Positions 42,175 through 51,134 are shown, counted from the first letter of the stretch. The stretch: DNA of 64,000 nt from CAZKXX01 sp964556705 (GCA_964556705.1 CAZKXX010000002.1:1-64000); one strand, 5' to 3'. The notes: a model not told the origin generated them from the sequence alone. Program-made: numbers and translations.

Positions 42175-44676
42175 ATGGGTGACCAGGAACTGATCAAGCC
42201 GGCGAACGAGCGGCCCGTCAACATTGAAGACGAAATGCGCTCGTCGTATCTCGACTACGCGATGAGCGTCATCATCGGACGCGCGCTGCCGGACGTCCGC
42301 GACGGCTTGAAGCCCGTCCATCGCCGCATTCTCTACGCGATGTACAAAGAGGGCAATACCAGCGACAAGCGCTACATCAAGTGCGCGGGCGTAGTGGGCG
42401 AGGTCATCAAGAAGTATCACCCGCACGGCGACGCGGCGGTTTACGACACGCTGGTGCGCATGGCGCAGGACTTCAACATGCGCTACCCGCTGATTGACGG
42501 CCAGGGCAACTTCGGCTCGGTGGACGGCGACCCCGCGGCGGCCTACCGGTACACGGAGTGCCGCCTCTCGCGCCTCGCCGAAGAGCTGCTCGCCGACATC
42601 GAAAAAGAAACCGTGGACTTCGTCCCCAACTTCGACGAGTCCACGGAAGAGCCGCTGGTCCTTCCCACTCGCGTCCCCAACCTGCTCGTCAACGGCTCGG
42701 ACGGCATCGCCGTGGGCATGGCCACCAAGATTCCTCCGCACAACCTCACGGAAATCATCAACGCCACGATCCTGCTGATTCAGAAACCCGGCGCGACGAT
42801 TGACGAAGTGCTGGCGCTGGTTCCCGGCCCGGATTTTCCGACCGGCGCTTTCATTTACGGTAAGGGCGGCATCAGGTCGGCTTACGCCACCGGCCGCGGG
42901 ACGTTCACGATGCGCGCCAAGGCGGCCATCGAGCGGCCGACCAAGGAAAAGCAGCAGATCGTCATCACCGAAATTCCGTTTCAGGTGAACAAGGCCAAGA
43001 CCATCGAGCGCATCGCGCAGCTCGTGCAGGACAAGAAGATCGAAGGCATCTCCGACATCCGCGACGAAAGCGACCGCGACGGCATGCGCATCGTCATCGA
43101 GCTGAAGCGCGGCGAACCGCCCGAAGTCATCTTGAACAACCTCTACAAGCACACACAGCTTCAGGAAACCTTCGGGATGATCATGCTGGCCATCGTCAAC
43201 GGCCAGCCGAAGACGCTGCCGCTGGTTGAGGCCATTCAACTCTTCATTGATCACCGCGTGACGGTGGTCCGCCGCCGCACCGCTTACGACCTCCGCAAGG
43301 CGGAAGAGCGCGCGCACATCCTGGAAGGGTTCCTCAAAGCCCTGTCGCAGCTCGACGCCATCATCAAGCTGATCCGCGCCTCCAGGACGCCCAAGGACGC
43401 TCGCGAAGGCCTGATGGCGCGCTTCGAGTTCAGCGAGCGCCAGGCGCAGGCGATCCTCGAGATGCAGTTGCAGCGCCTGACCGCGCTCGAGCGCGAGAAG
43501 GTGCAGCAGGAGTACGACGAGCTTCAGAAGAAGATCGCTGAGTACAAGGAAATTCTGGCGAGCGACAAGGCGTTGAAGAAAGTGATCGTGGACGAGCTGA
43601 AGGAGGTCCAGAAGAAATACGGCGACGCCCGCCGCACCGAGATCATCGAGGAACAGGCCGAAATCAAGCTCGAAGACCTGATCGCCGTTGAGGACGTCGT
43701 CATTACCGTCTCCCACGCCGGCTACATGAAGCGCACGCCGCTCTCCACCTACCGGCAGCAGTCGCGCGGCGGGAAAGGCCGGCTGGGCATGAAGACGCGC
43801 GAGGAGGACTTCGTCGAACACCTCTTTATCGCCAACACGCACAGTTACATGCTGGTGTTTACGAACACGGGCCGGGTCCACTGGCTGAAGGTTTACGAAA
43901 TTCCCGATGTCGGCGCCGCGGGCCGCGGCAAGAACATCGTGAACCTCGTCAACCTGGCTTCCGGCGAAAAGGTGGCGGCGTTTGTGACCGTGAAGGACTT
44001 GCCCGAGGGCGACGAGCCGGCGCTCGACGGCGCCACCGGCAAGCCCGTGCAGTTCGTCATGCTCGTCACGCGCAACGGGCTCATCAAGAAGACGCGCCTT
44101 TCGGAATTCTCCAATCCCATGTCGCGCGGCATCATCGCCATGGGGATCGAAAAGGGCGACGAGTTGATTGACGCGAAGCTCACGACGGGCCAGGACACGA
44201 TCTTCCTCGCCACGCACGAAGGCATGGCTATTCGCTTTCCGGAGTCGGACGTGCGCGACATGGGTCGGCCCGCCTACGGCGTCCGAGCCATGGACCTCGA
44301 TGAGGGCGACTACATCGTCGGCATGGAAATCGTCGGCGAAAAGGAACTGATCCTCAGCGTCACCGAAAAGGGCTACGGCAAGCGCACGCCCATCACCGAG
44401 TACCGCTTGCAGTCGCGCGCCGGCAAGGGCGTCATTAACGTCAAGACCGCCGAGCGGAACGGGAAAGTCGTCGGCGTGCTCAGCGTGACGGAAGAATCCG
44501 AAGTCATGATCATCAGCGAGCAGGGCAAGATCGCCCGGCTCGATTCGAGCGAGATCCGCGAGTCGGGCCGCTCCGCGCAGGGCGTTCGGGTCATCCGGCT
44601 GGAGGAAGGCGACCAGGTCGCCGCCGCCTCGCTCATCCGCAGCGAGAACGGCGGCCAGGGCACGCTGATTCAGTAG
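42175..44676 (+). CDS. gyrA: DNA gyrase subunit A
   Basis: An 833-aa DNA-cleaving subunit. The winged-helix region has catalytic Tyr126 in RYTECRLS (Tyr122 in E. coli). The C-terminal domain carries the GyrA box as QSRGGKG, needed for wrapping and negative supercoiling, so this is gyrase and not topoisomerase IV. In the quinolone-contact region the motif is HPHGDAAVYD: residue 87 (Ser83 in E. coli) is Ala, while Asp91 (Asp87) is kept. AAAGGA lies eight bases before ATG. It follows gyrB by 106 bases. Confidence 0.98.
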   Translation: MGDQELIKPANERPVNIEDEMRSSYLDYAMSVIIGRALPDVRDGLKPVHRRILYAMYKEGNTSDKRYIKCAGVVGEVIKKYHPHGDAAVYDTLVRMAQDFNMRYPLIDGQGNFGSVDGDPAAAYRYTECRLSRLAEELLADIEKETVDFVPNFDESTEEPLVLPTRVPNLLVNGSDGIAVGMATKIPPHNLTEIINATILLIQKPGATIDEVLALVPGPDFPTGAFIYGKGGIRSAYATGRGTFTMRAKAAIERPTKEKQQIVITEIPFQVNKAKTIERIAQLVQDKKIEGISDIRDESDRDGMRIVIELKRGEPPEVILNNLYKHTQLQETFGMIMLAIVNGQPKTLPLVEAIQLFIDHRVTVVRRRTAYDLRKAEERAHILEGFLKALSQLDAIIKLIRASRTPKDAREGLMARFEFSERQAQAILEMQLQRLTALEREKVQQEYDELQKKIAEYKEILASDKALKKVIVDELKEVQKKYGDARRTEIIEEQAEIKLEDLIAVEDVVITVSHAGYMKRTPLSTYRQQSRGGKGRLGMKTREEDFVEHLFIANTHSYMLVFTNTGRVHWLKVYEIPDVGAAGRGKNIVNLVNLASGEKVAAFVTVKDLPEGDEPALDGATGKPVQFVMLVTRNGLIKKTRLSEFSNPMSRGIIAMGIEKGDELIDAKLTTGQDTIFLATHEGMAIRFPESDVRDMGRPAYGVRAMDLDEGDYIVGMEIVGEKELILSVTEKGYGKRTPITEYRLQSRAGKGVINVKTAERNGKVVGVLSVTEESEVMIISEQGKIARLDSSEIRESGRSAQGVRVIRLEEGDQVAAASLIRSENGGQGTLIQ

Positions 44677-44696
44677 GCACGCGGTTCTGAAAGACC

Positions 44697-44722
44697 GGGG
44701 CGCTCACTGCGAGGAGCGCCCC
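44697..44722 (+). terminator. GC-rich hairpin after gyrA
   Basis: GGGGCGCTC (44697-44705) and GAGCGCCCC (44714-44722) form a perfect 9-bp stem with an 8-base loop, 20 bases after the gyrA stop. A T run is missing, so it may be a weak or factor-assisted terminator. Confidence 0.5.
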
Positions 44723-44776
44723 GACTTGTCTTCGGGTGTGCGGTCGCGCTATCCTGACGAAGTCAGGGTTTGGCCA

Positions 44777-45598
44777 ATGAACGAACTTGAAACCAAAGAG
44801 CGGCGTCTTTACGAGTCGCTGGAGAAAGTCCCGTCGCTGATCGTTGCCTACTCGGGCGGGGTGGACTCGGCGTATCTCGCCTACGCGGCGCACCGCGCGC
44901 TGGGCGAGCGGATGCTCGCCGTGACGGCGCTCTCCGCGAGCTATTCGGAGCGCGACCGGCGCGAAGCCGAAGAGTGTGTCCGCCGGTTCAACCTGCCGCA
45001 CGAATTTGTCGAGACCGGCGAGCTTTCCAACCCCGCCTACCGCGCGAACAGCCCCGACCGCTGCTACTTCTGCAAGGACGAGCTTTTCGACAAGCTCGAC
45101 GAGCTGGCTGTCCGCCGAGGCTTTGCCGCCGTCGCCTACGGCGTCAACGTGGACGACCAGGGCGACTGGCGTCCGGGCCAGCGCGCCGCGCGCGAGCATC
45201 GCGTCCTCGCGCCGCTGCTCGATGCGGGCCTGACCAAAGCCGACATCCGCGAGCTTTCCCGCCGCGCCGAACTCCCCGTCTGGAACCGCCCCGCCTCCGC
45301 GTGCCTTTCCTCGCGCATCGCCTACGGGATTGAGGTCACGCCCGAGCGGCTGAGGACCGTGGAGCAGGGTGAAGAAGCGCTGCGGGCGCTCGGCTTCCGC
45401 CAGTTCCGCGTCCGGCACCACGACCAGATCGTGCGCATCGAAATCTCACCCGAAGAACTTCCGCGCGCCCTCTCACCCGAGATGGCGGCCAAGTTCGTCG
45501 AAATCTTCAAGCCGCTGGGCTTCAAGTTCGTCACCCTCGACCTCGAAGGCTATCGCACCGGTTCGCTAAATACCCACCTCGTGAAAATTCAGGGCTAA
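44777..45598 (+). CDS. larE: LarE-type sulfur transferase (nickel-pincer cofactor synthesis)
   Basis: A 273-aa PP-loop ATPase. YSGGVDSAYLAY binds ATP, DRCYFCKDELFD is the conserved CxxC segment, and RPASACLSSRI carries the cysteine matching the sacrificial sulfur donor of LarE. LarE adenylates a pyridinium dicarboxylate intermediate and gives up its own sulfur for the nickel cofactor of lactate racemase-type enzymes. larA, larB and larC are not in the window. I choose ATG 44777; an upstream in-frame start would add 17 unsupported residues. Confidence 0.85.
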   Translation: MNELETKERRLYESLEKVPSLIVAYSGGVDSAYLAYAAHRALGERMLAVTALSASYSERDRREAEECVRRFNLPHEFVETGELSNPAYRANSPDRCYFCKDELFDKLDELAVRRGFAAVAYGVNVDDQGDWRPGQRAAREHRVLAPLLDAGLTKADIRELSRRAELPVWNRPASACLSSRIAYGIEVTPERLRTVEQGEEALRALGFRQFRVRHHDQIVRIEISPEELPRALSPEMAAKFVEIFKPLGFKFVTLDLEGYRTGSLNTHLVKIQG

Positions 45599-45672
45599 TT
45601 TCCTCCGGCGTGAGCCCCGGAGAGGACGAGGCAAGGCTCCGCGGGGGAAGGATGCGCGCCCGGATTCGATTA

Positions 45673-45681
45673 TGGTATTAT
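45673..45681 (+). promoter_or_regulatory. Extended -10 promoter for the MazE-like gene
   Basis: TGG TATTAT (45673-45681) is an extended -10 whose last base lies exactly six bases before the ATG at 45688, the same spacing as at vapB. Transcription should begin at the start codon itself. Confidence 0.6.
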
Positions 45682-45687
45682 TCCTTT

Positions 45688-45939
45688 ATGGCAACGCGGA
45701 AAGTGACCTTCAGCCTGCCCGAAGAACTTCTCGCAACGTTTGCGAGACGCGTTCCGCCGCGCCAGCGTTCCCGATTCGTCGCCACGGCGCTCGCCGCAAA
45801 ACTCCGAGAGCGCGACCGGCTTTTGGCACGTGCTGCGGACATCGCCAACCGTAGTGCGGACGTCCGTTCGGTCGAGCGGGAGATGGACCGGTTGAAGGAC
45901 GAAATCCCGGAGCCTTGGGATGAAGCCTCGTCGCGGTGA
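45688..45939 (+). CDS. MazE-like antitoxin
   Basis: An 83-aa protein. Start ATG 45688 gives a product beginning MATRKVTFSLPEELLATF, a ribbon-helix-helix type DNA-binding N terminus. The Glu/Asp/Arg-rich C terminus (SVEREMDRLKDEIPEPWDE) should bind and neutralise the toxin encoded next. The toxin gene overlaps its last 20 bases. A longer frame upstream is not supported. The DNA-binding fold differs from classical AbrB-type MazE, so the pair is named by the toxin. Confidence 0.8.
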   Translation: MATRKVTFSLPEELLATFARRVPPRQRSRFVATALAAKLRERDRLLARAADIANRSADVRSVEREMDRLKDEIPEPWDEASSR

Positions 45940-46246
45940 AGTCTGGTGGGTCCGCCTCGATCCGACGCTGGGGTCGGAAATCCGGAAGACCCGCCCCTGC
46001 GTAGTGGCTGGAACGAACGTTCTGAACGAGCGTCGCGCGACGGTCGTAGTTGTGCCGCTGTCGAGTTCCCCGCCAGCAGCACCCCCACTGTTGGTTCCCG
46101 TTTCGTGTGCAGGGCGGGAAGCCGTCGCCGTCACGGATCAGATCCGAGCAGTGGCGAAGAGACGGCTATCGCGAAGAATGGGAGCACTTTCCTCTGAAGA
46201 CCTTCTGGCGGTAGAGAACGGGCTGCGCATCGTCCTGGAGCTGTAA
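45920..46246 (+). CDS. MazF/PemK-family endoribonuclease toxin
   Basis: A 108-aa toxin. The N terminus KPRRGEVWWVRLDPTLGSE and KTRPCVV carry the conserved Arg, Gly and Pro residues of the MazF fold; VTDQIRAVAKRRLSRRMG is the second conserved block. MazF enzymes cleave mRNA at short sequences. The gene overlaps the antitoxin gene by 20 bases, which links their translation. Both halves look intact. Confidence 0.88.
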   Translation: MKPRRGEVWWVRLDPTLGSEIRKTRPCVVAGTNVLNERRATVVVVPLSSSPPAAPPLLVPVSCAGREAVAVTDQIRAVAKRRLSRRMGALSSEDLLAVENGLRIVLEL

Positions 46247-46345
46247 GGAATTTTCTGCTTTCCCCCGCTGACCAGCTCACAAGAATTCAGGCCAAGTTCG
46301 TTCCTGGCTTGTGTTACCCTTGGCTCCCACCTGCGGAGGGGCGCC

Positions 46346-47281
46346 ATGATCAGGAAGGTCCTGGGTCCGATCCTCGTCTTTTTTCCGCTCACGCTCCTGG
46401 TGATGGATTTCAGCCGCGCCGAAACGAAAAACCTGGCCGAGCGGCTGGGATATCCCGCCGACACAAAACTCCTCATCCTCCACGCGGACGACCTGGGCGT
46501 GGCGCATTCGGTGAATCGCGCCAGCTTCGAGGCGCTCGACCGCGGCGCGGTGAGTTCGGCGAGCGCCATGGTTCCGACGCCGTGGTTTTCCGAAGTCGCC
46601 GAGTACGCGCGCCGGAACCCCGACCACGATATCGGCCTGCATCTGACGCTGACGGCGGAATGGAAGCACTACAAGTGGGGACCGGTGGCGCTGAAAAGCG
46701 AAGTGCCCGGGCTGCTCAACGACATCGGCCACTTCTATCCGGACGTGGCGTCGGTGGTGAAGAACGCCAAGGCGGAGGAAGTGGAGCGCGAAATCCGCGC
46801 GCAGGTGGAACTCTCGATCAGGATGGGGCTGAAGCCCACGCACCTCGATTCGCACATGGGCACGCTGTTCGCGCATCCCGGGTTTCTCTCGGCTTACGTG
46901 CGCGTCGCGAAAGATTACGGCATCCCGTACTTCGCGCCGCGGGTGGCCAACCTGCCGGAAGACTTGCTCAAGGCGCTGGGCCTCGACCCCTTGCTGCTGG
47001 ACGGCTTTGCCATGGCGGGCCCGCGCGTGAAGGCGGAGGAGTGGCCCGAGTACTACGCAAACGTCGCGCGCACGCTCCAGCCGGGCGTCACGCAGCTTAT
47101 CGTCCACCTCGGCTACGACGACGCCGAACTCCAGGCCGTGACCGTGGACCACCCCGATTTCGGCAGCGCGTGGCGCGAGCGCGACCTGCGCGTGGTGATG
47201 AGCCCGGAATTCCAGAGAGTTTTGACAGAGAACGGGGTGAAGCTGATTCGGTGGAAAGACCTGGCGAAACTCGTTCGATGA
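46346..47281 (+). CDS. Secreted YdjC/ChbG-family carbohydrate deacetylase, copy 1
   Basis: A 311-aa protein with an N-terminal signal (KVLGPILVFFPLTLLVMDF). LLILHADDLGVAHSVN supplies metal Asp and His residues, GLHLTLT follows, and THLDSHMG completes the metal-binding set. YdjC enzymes remove N-acetyl groups from chitooligosaccharides and similar substrates. A GGAGGGG sequence lies before ATG. Its TGA overlaps a possible start of the next gene as ATGA. The following gene is a close paralogue. Confidence 0.85.
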   Translation: MIRKVLGPILVFFPLTLLVMDFSRAETKNLAERLGYPADTKLLILHADDLGVAHSVNRASFEALDRGAVSSASAMVPTPWFSEVAEYARRNPDHDIGLHLTLTAEWKHYKWGPVALKSEVPGLLNDIGHFYPDVASVVKNAKAEEVEREIRAQVELSIRMGLKPTHLDSHMGTLFAHPGFLSAYVRVAKDYGIPYFAPRVANLPEDLLKALGLDPLLLDGFAMAGPRVKAEEWPEYYANVARTLQPGVTQLIVHLGYDDAELQAVTVDHPDFGSAWRERDLRVVMSPEFQRVLTENGVKLIRWKDLAKLVR

Positions 47282-47298
47282 AAACCGGCGGAGGAAAG

Positions 47299-48234
47299 AT
47301 GCGAATCGCAGCGATTCTGACCTTGATGGCGGCTGTCCTGCTCTCGATTTCGGAATGGCGGCCGGCGCGGGCCCAGGGGAGCAATCTGGCAGAACGGCTC
47401 GGCTATCCGGCGGGCACGAAACTGCTGATCCTCCACGCGGACGACCTCGGCGTGGCGCACTCGGTGAACCGAGCCAGCTTCGACGCGCTCGATCGCAAGG
47501 ACATCAGCTCGGCGAGCGCCATGGTGCCGACGCCGTGGTTTTCGGAAGTCGTCGAATACGCGCGCAAGAATCCCGAGCACGATATCGGCCTGCATCTGAC
47601 GCTGACCAGCGAATGGAAGAATTACCGCTGGGGACCGACGGCTTCGAAGGGCGAGGTGCCGAGCCTTCTCGAACCCTCCGGCTACCTGCTTCCGAGCGTC
47701 CCCGCGCTCATCGAACGCGCCAAACCGCAAGACGTCGAGCGCGAGCTGCGCGCGCAGATCGAAACGGCGCGGCGCATGGGCCTGGAGCCCACGCACGTCG
47801 ATTCGCACATGGGCGCGCTGTTTGCCCACCCCCCGTACACGGAGGTTTACGTCAAGGTGGCGCGCGAGGCCGGGCTGCTGTTTCTTTCGGCGCGCATCCA
47901 GAACGCGCCGGAAGGGATCACCTCGCTCCTGAACGAAGACGATCTCGCGCTGGACGGGATCGTCCGCATCAACCTGCGCGTTCCGCCGCCGCTCTGGCTC
48001 GATTCCTACGTGAAGGCGCTGCGGACCGTTCAACCGGGCGTCAGCCACATGATCGTCCATCCGGGCTTCGACGATGCCGAACAGCGCGCCGTTATGGTCG
48101 GCCAGCCGGAGTTCGGCAGCGCCTGGCGGCAGCGCGACTATGACGTCGTCGCCCACCCGGAGTTCAGGCGCGCGCTGGAAGAAAACGGCATCAAGCTCAT
48201 CCGCTGGCGCGACCTGAAAAAGCTGAAGAAGTAA
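47299..48234 (+). CDS. Secreted YdjC/ChbG-family carbohydrate deacetylase, copy 2
   Basis: A 311-aa paralogue of the preceding gene, sharing long blocks such as LLILHADDLGVAHSVNRASF and MVPTPWFSEV. It has its own signal (MRIAAILTLMAAVLLSISE). I choose ATG 47299 with GGAGG just upstream; an ATG at 47278 overlapping the previous stop is also possible. The middle section (residues ~195-235) differs most between the copies, which may mean different substrates. All metal motifs are kept. Confidence 0.85.
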   Translation: MRIAAILTLMAAVLLSISEWRPARAQGSNLAERLGYPAGTKLLILHADDLGVAHSVNRASFDALDRKDISSASAMVPTPWFSEVVEYARKNPEHDIGLHLTLTSEWKNYRWGPTASKGEVPSLLEPSGYLLPSVPALIERAKPQDVERELRAQIETARRMGLEPTHVDSHMGALFAHPPYTEVYVKVAREAGLLFLSARIQNAPEGITSLLNEDDLALDGIVRINLRVPPPLWLDSYVKALRTVQPGVSHMIVHPGFDDAEQRAVMVGQPEFGSAWRQRDYDVVAHPEFRRALEENGIKLIRWRDLKKLKK

Positions 48235-48249
48235 CCGAAGGTACGGCCG

Positions 48250-49152
48250 CTACGCGTCCCCTGCCATTTCCTTTGCCGCCTTGATGGTGTTCGTGTGGAT
48301 CTGGACCGTGTCTTCCACGCGGCGCGCGTAGCCGCCCGCCAGCGTGACGACGACGGGGAGTTTCCGCGCGTTCGCCCGCTCAAACACCATCCGGTCGCGG
48401 TCCTCGAGCCCGTGCAAGGTCAGTTTCAATCCGCCGAGCTGGTCTTCGCGATACGGGTCGGCGCCGGCGATGTAGAAGAGGACGTCGGGCTGGAAATGGG
48501 CGAAGGCGTGGTCGAGACCGTGCTCGAGCGCGGCCAGGTATTCGTCATCGGCCGCGCCGTCGTCGAGGCCGATATCGAGCGAGCTGGGCGGTTTGGGATA
48601 CGGGTAGTTGTTCTCCTGATGAATCGAGAGCGTGAAGACGCTCGGGTCGCCGCCGAAGATGGCCGCCGTGCCGTTTCCCTGGTGGACGTCCACGTCCACC
48701 ACCAGCGCGCGCTCGATTGCAGAGTCCTTTTGCAGCCGGCGAATGGCGACGGCCACGTCGTGGAGCACGCAGAAACCCTCGCCGTGGTCGGGGTAGGCAT
48801 GATGAAACCCGCCGCCGATGTTCACGGCGACGCTGTCCGCAAGCGCCAGCCGTCCGGCGAGGATCGAGCCGCCCGTCGAAAGCCAGACGGCGTGGACGAG
48901 TTCGGGCGAATACGGAACTTCCATGCGAAGGATTTCAGTGTAGGAAAGCTTGCCCGCCTTCAATTTGTAGATGTAATCGCGATGATGGACGAGCGCCACG
49001 TCGTCGTCAGAGGCAGGTTTTGGCTCGACGAGTTCCTCCGGGCGCACCAAGCCTTCGCGCAGCAGTTTTTCCTTGATCAGCCGGTATTTGATCGCGGGGA
49101 AGACGTGCTCGCCGAGGTTCAGGTCGTACTGGTCCGTATAGACGAGCTTCAT
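48250..49152 (-). CDS. Histone-deacetylase-superfamily hydrolase
   Basis: A 300-aa zinc amidohydrolase. Catalytic His pair: GGGFHHAYPDHGEGFC. Zinc ligands: DVDVHQGNGT and AGADPYREDQLG. LAGGYA closes the site. Bacterial members deacetylate polyamines, acetoin-related proteins (AcuC) or other small molecules. The sequence does not settle which. It ends 15 bases from the deacetylase pair on the other strand. Confidence 0.9.
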   Translation of the reverse strand: MKLVYTDQYDLNLGEHVFPAIKYRLIKEKLLREGLVRPEELVEPKPASDDDVALVHHRDYIYKLKAGKLSYTEILRMEVPYSPELVHAVWLSTGGSILAGRLALADSVAVNIGGGFHHAYPDHGEGFCVLHDVAVAIRRLQKDSAIERALVVDVDVHQGNGTAAIFGGDPSVFTLSIHQENNYPYPKPPSSLDIGLDDGAADDEYLAALEHGLDHAFAHFQPDVLFYIAGADPYREDQLGGLKLTLHGLEDRDRMVFERANARKLPVVVTLAGGYARRVEDTVQIHTNTIKAAKEMAGDA

Positions 49153-49163
49153 CGTACGAACTC

Positions 49164-49192
49164 ACCACCAAGACACAAAGGCACCAAGAAGA
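49164..49192. repeat. Intergenic CACCAAGA repeat
   Basis: CACCAAGA occurs at 49166-49173 and again at 49182-49189, 16 bases apart, in an A-rich stretch between the HDAC-like gene and glmS. I recall similar accaccaagacac motifs in intergenic DNA of several environmental phyla; that link is from memory. Confidence 0.4.
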
Positions 49193-49265
49193 AACTGGAA
49201 ATTGAAAAATAGAAACGGGTGCTTTCGAATCTCCGAGTCCTTGATGTCTCGGTAGTTCAGTTTCT

Positions 49266-51134
49266 CTACTCCACGGTCACCGATTTGGCCAGGTTGCGCG
49301 GCTGGTCCACGTCGCAGCCGCGCAGCACGCCCACATGGTAAGCGAGCAGTTGCAGCGGCACGGCCTCGAGGATGGTCGAGAGCATCCCCGTCGTGTGCGG
49401 CAGCACGAACGTGTGGTCCGCCATGGCGCGCATTTCCGTATCGCCTTCGGTGACGAGCGCGATAATCGTGGCCCCGCGCGCCTTCGTCTCTTTCACGTTC
49501 GACAGCGTGCGCTCATATCGCTGCCTCGACCAGGGCGAATCCCAGTTGCACGTCGCGTTCACGACGACGGGCAAGCCTTCCGAGACCATGGCGATGGGCC
49601 CGTGCTTCATCTCGCCCGAGGGATACGCCTCGGCGTGGACGTAGGAGAGCTTGCGCATCTTCATGGCGCCTTCCAGCGCCACGGGCAGGTGCACGCCGCG
49701 GCCGAGGAAGACGAATTCCGTCGAGCGATAGAAGAACCGGGCGAGGTCTTCGACTTCCTCGTCTTTTTGAAGCACCGCTTCGAGCTTCTTGGGAAGCTGC
49801 GTCAGTTCCTGGAGCAGGCGCCTGGCGTCGGCGGGCGGCAGGATGCCGCGCACGCGGCCGAGATAGACGGCAAAGAGCAGGAGCGCCGCGAGCTGCGCCG
49901 TAAACGTCTTCGTCGAGCTGACGCCGATTTCCGGTCCGGCGTGCGTGTAGATGACGCCGTTCGCCTCGCGCGGCACCATGCTGCCCAGCACGTTGCAGAT
50001 GGCGAGCGTCTTCGAGCCCTTCGCATGGGCCTCGCGCTGCGCGGCGATGGTGTCCGCGGTTTCGCCGGATTGCGTCAGCAGCACGGTCAGCGTGCGCGAA
50101 TCCACCAGCGGGTCGCGGTAGCGGAACTCCGAGGCGTAGTCCACTTCCGCCGGCACGCGCGCCAGACGCTCGATCATCACCTTGCCGGCCAGGCCCGCGT
50201 GCCGCGAAGTGCCGGCGGCGATGATCTTGACGTCGCGGAAGGCGCGGAAGTCTTCGTCGCTGATTTCCATGTCGTCGAGAAAGACGTCGCCCGTCTCCGG
50301 CGAGACGCGGCCGAGGATGGTGTCGCGCACGGCGCGCGGCTGCTCGTAAATTTCCTTGAGCGTGAAGTGCTTGAACCCGCCCTTCTCGGCGAGGATCGGG
50401 TCCCAGGTGATGTGCTGGACGCGCCGCGTGACGGGACGGCCGTCGAAGTCCAGGAGCTTCACGCCGTGCGGAGTCAGCACGGCCAGGTCGCCGTCGGAGA
50501 GGAAAAAGATCTCGCGCGTGTGATAGAGGATGGCGGGCACGTCGCTGGCGACGAAATACTCGTCCTTCCCGAGCCCGATCACGGCGGGCGGCCCGCGGCG
50601 CGCGGCCACAATCTTTTGCGGGTCGCGCGTCGAAACGATGGCGAGCGCGAAGACGCCGCGAAGTTCGCGCACCGCGGCGCGCACCGCGTCCTCCAGGTTC
50701 GCCGCACCCTTTGCGCCGCCGTTCAGGCATTTTTCAATCAGGTGCGCGATGACTTCGGTGTCGGTCTCCGTCGTGAAGACGTGGCCCTCTGCGGAAAGCT
50801 GGTTCTTCAGCTCGACGTAATTCTCAATGATGCCGTTGTGGACGACGGCGACGGTGGCGTGGCAGTCGCGGTGCGGGTGGGCGTTTTCCTCGGTCGGGGC
50901 GCCGTGCGTGGCCCAGCGCGTGTGTCCGATGCCGTACGTGCCGTCGAGGGGATTCTGCCGGCAGACCTCTTCGAGATTGCGCAGCTTGCCTGTCGAGCGG
51001 CGGACTTCGAGCTGCCCTTCGCGCACCACCGCCACGCCCGCCGAGTCGTAGCCGCGGTATTGCAGCCGCGCCAGACCTTCCAGCAGCACGGGCACAACAC
51101 GTTTGTTCCCGATGTAGCCGATAATTCCCGACAT
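49266..51134 (-). CDS. glmS: Glucosamine-6-phosphate synthase with Ser in place of the catalytic Cys
   Basis: A 622-aa protein that should convert fructose-6-phosphate and glutamine to glucosamine-6-phosphate for peptidoglycan and LPS. The glutaminase half has GHTRWATHG, NGIIENY and TDTEVIAHL; the two sugar-isomerase domains are intact and end DQPRNLAKSVTVE. The N terminus, however, is MSGIIGYIGNK instead of the family's MCGI: codon 2 is TCG, so the nucleophilic Cys is Ser. Either this copy cannot use glutamine normally or the assembly has an error. No glmS ribozyme was recognised upstream. Confidence 0.93.
   Translation of the reverse strand: MSGIIGYIGNKRVVPVLLEGLARLQYRGYDSAGVAVVREGQLEVRRSTGKLRNLEEVCRQNPLDGTYGIGHTRWATHGAPTEENAHPHRDCHATVAVVHNGIIENYVELKNQLSAEGHVFTTETDTEVIAHLIEKCLNGGAKGAANLEDAVRAAVRELRGVFALAIVSTRDPQKIVAARRGPPAVIGLGKDEYFVASDVPAILYHTREIFFLSDGDLAVLTPHGVKLLDFDGRPVTRRVQHITWDPILAEKGGFKHFTLKEIYEQPRAVRDTILGRVSPETGDVFLDDMEISDEDFRAFRDVKIIAAGTSRHAGLAGKVMIERLARVPAEVDYASEFRYRDPLVDSRTLTVLLTQSGETADTIAAQREAHAKGSKTLAICNVLGSMVPREANGVIYTHAGPEIGVSSTKTFTAQLAALLLFAVYLGRVRGILPPADARRLLQELTQLPKKLEAVLQKDEEVEDLARFFYRSTEFVFLGRGVHLPVALEGAMKMRKLSYVHAEAYPSGEMKHGPIAMVSEGLPVVVNATCNWDSPWSRQRYERTLSNVKETKARGATIIALVTEGDTEMRAMADHTFVLPHTTGMLSTILEAVPLQLLAYHVGVLRGCDVDQPRNLAKSVTVE

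Noticed and set aside
42025..44217. A 730-codon minus-strand frame inside gyrA
   Set aside because: Shadow of gyrA, with no motif or ribosome binding site.
46309..48234. One 641-codon frame covering both YdjC genes
   Set aside because: Its first half is a wrong frame of copy 1; only the part from 47299 encodes a protein with signal peptide and motifs.
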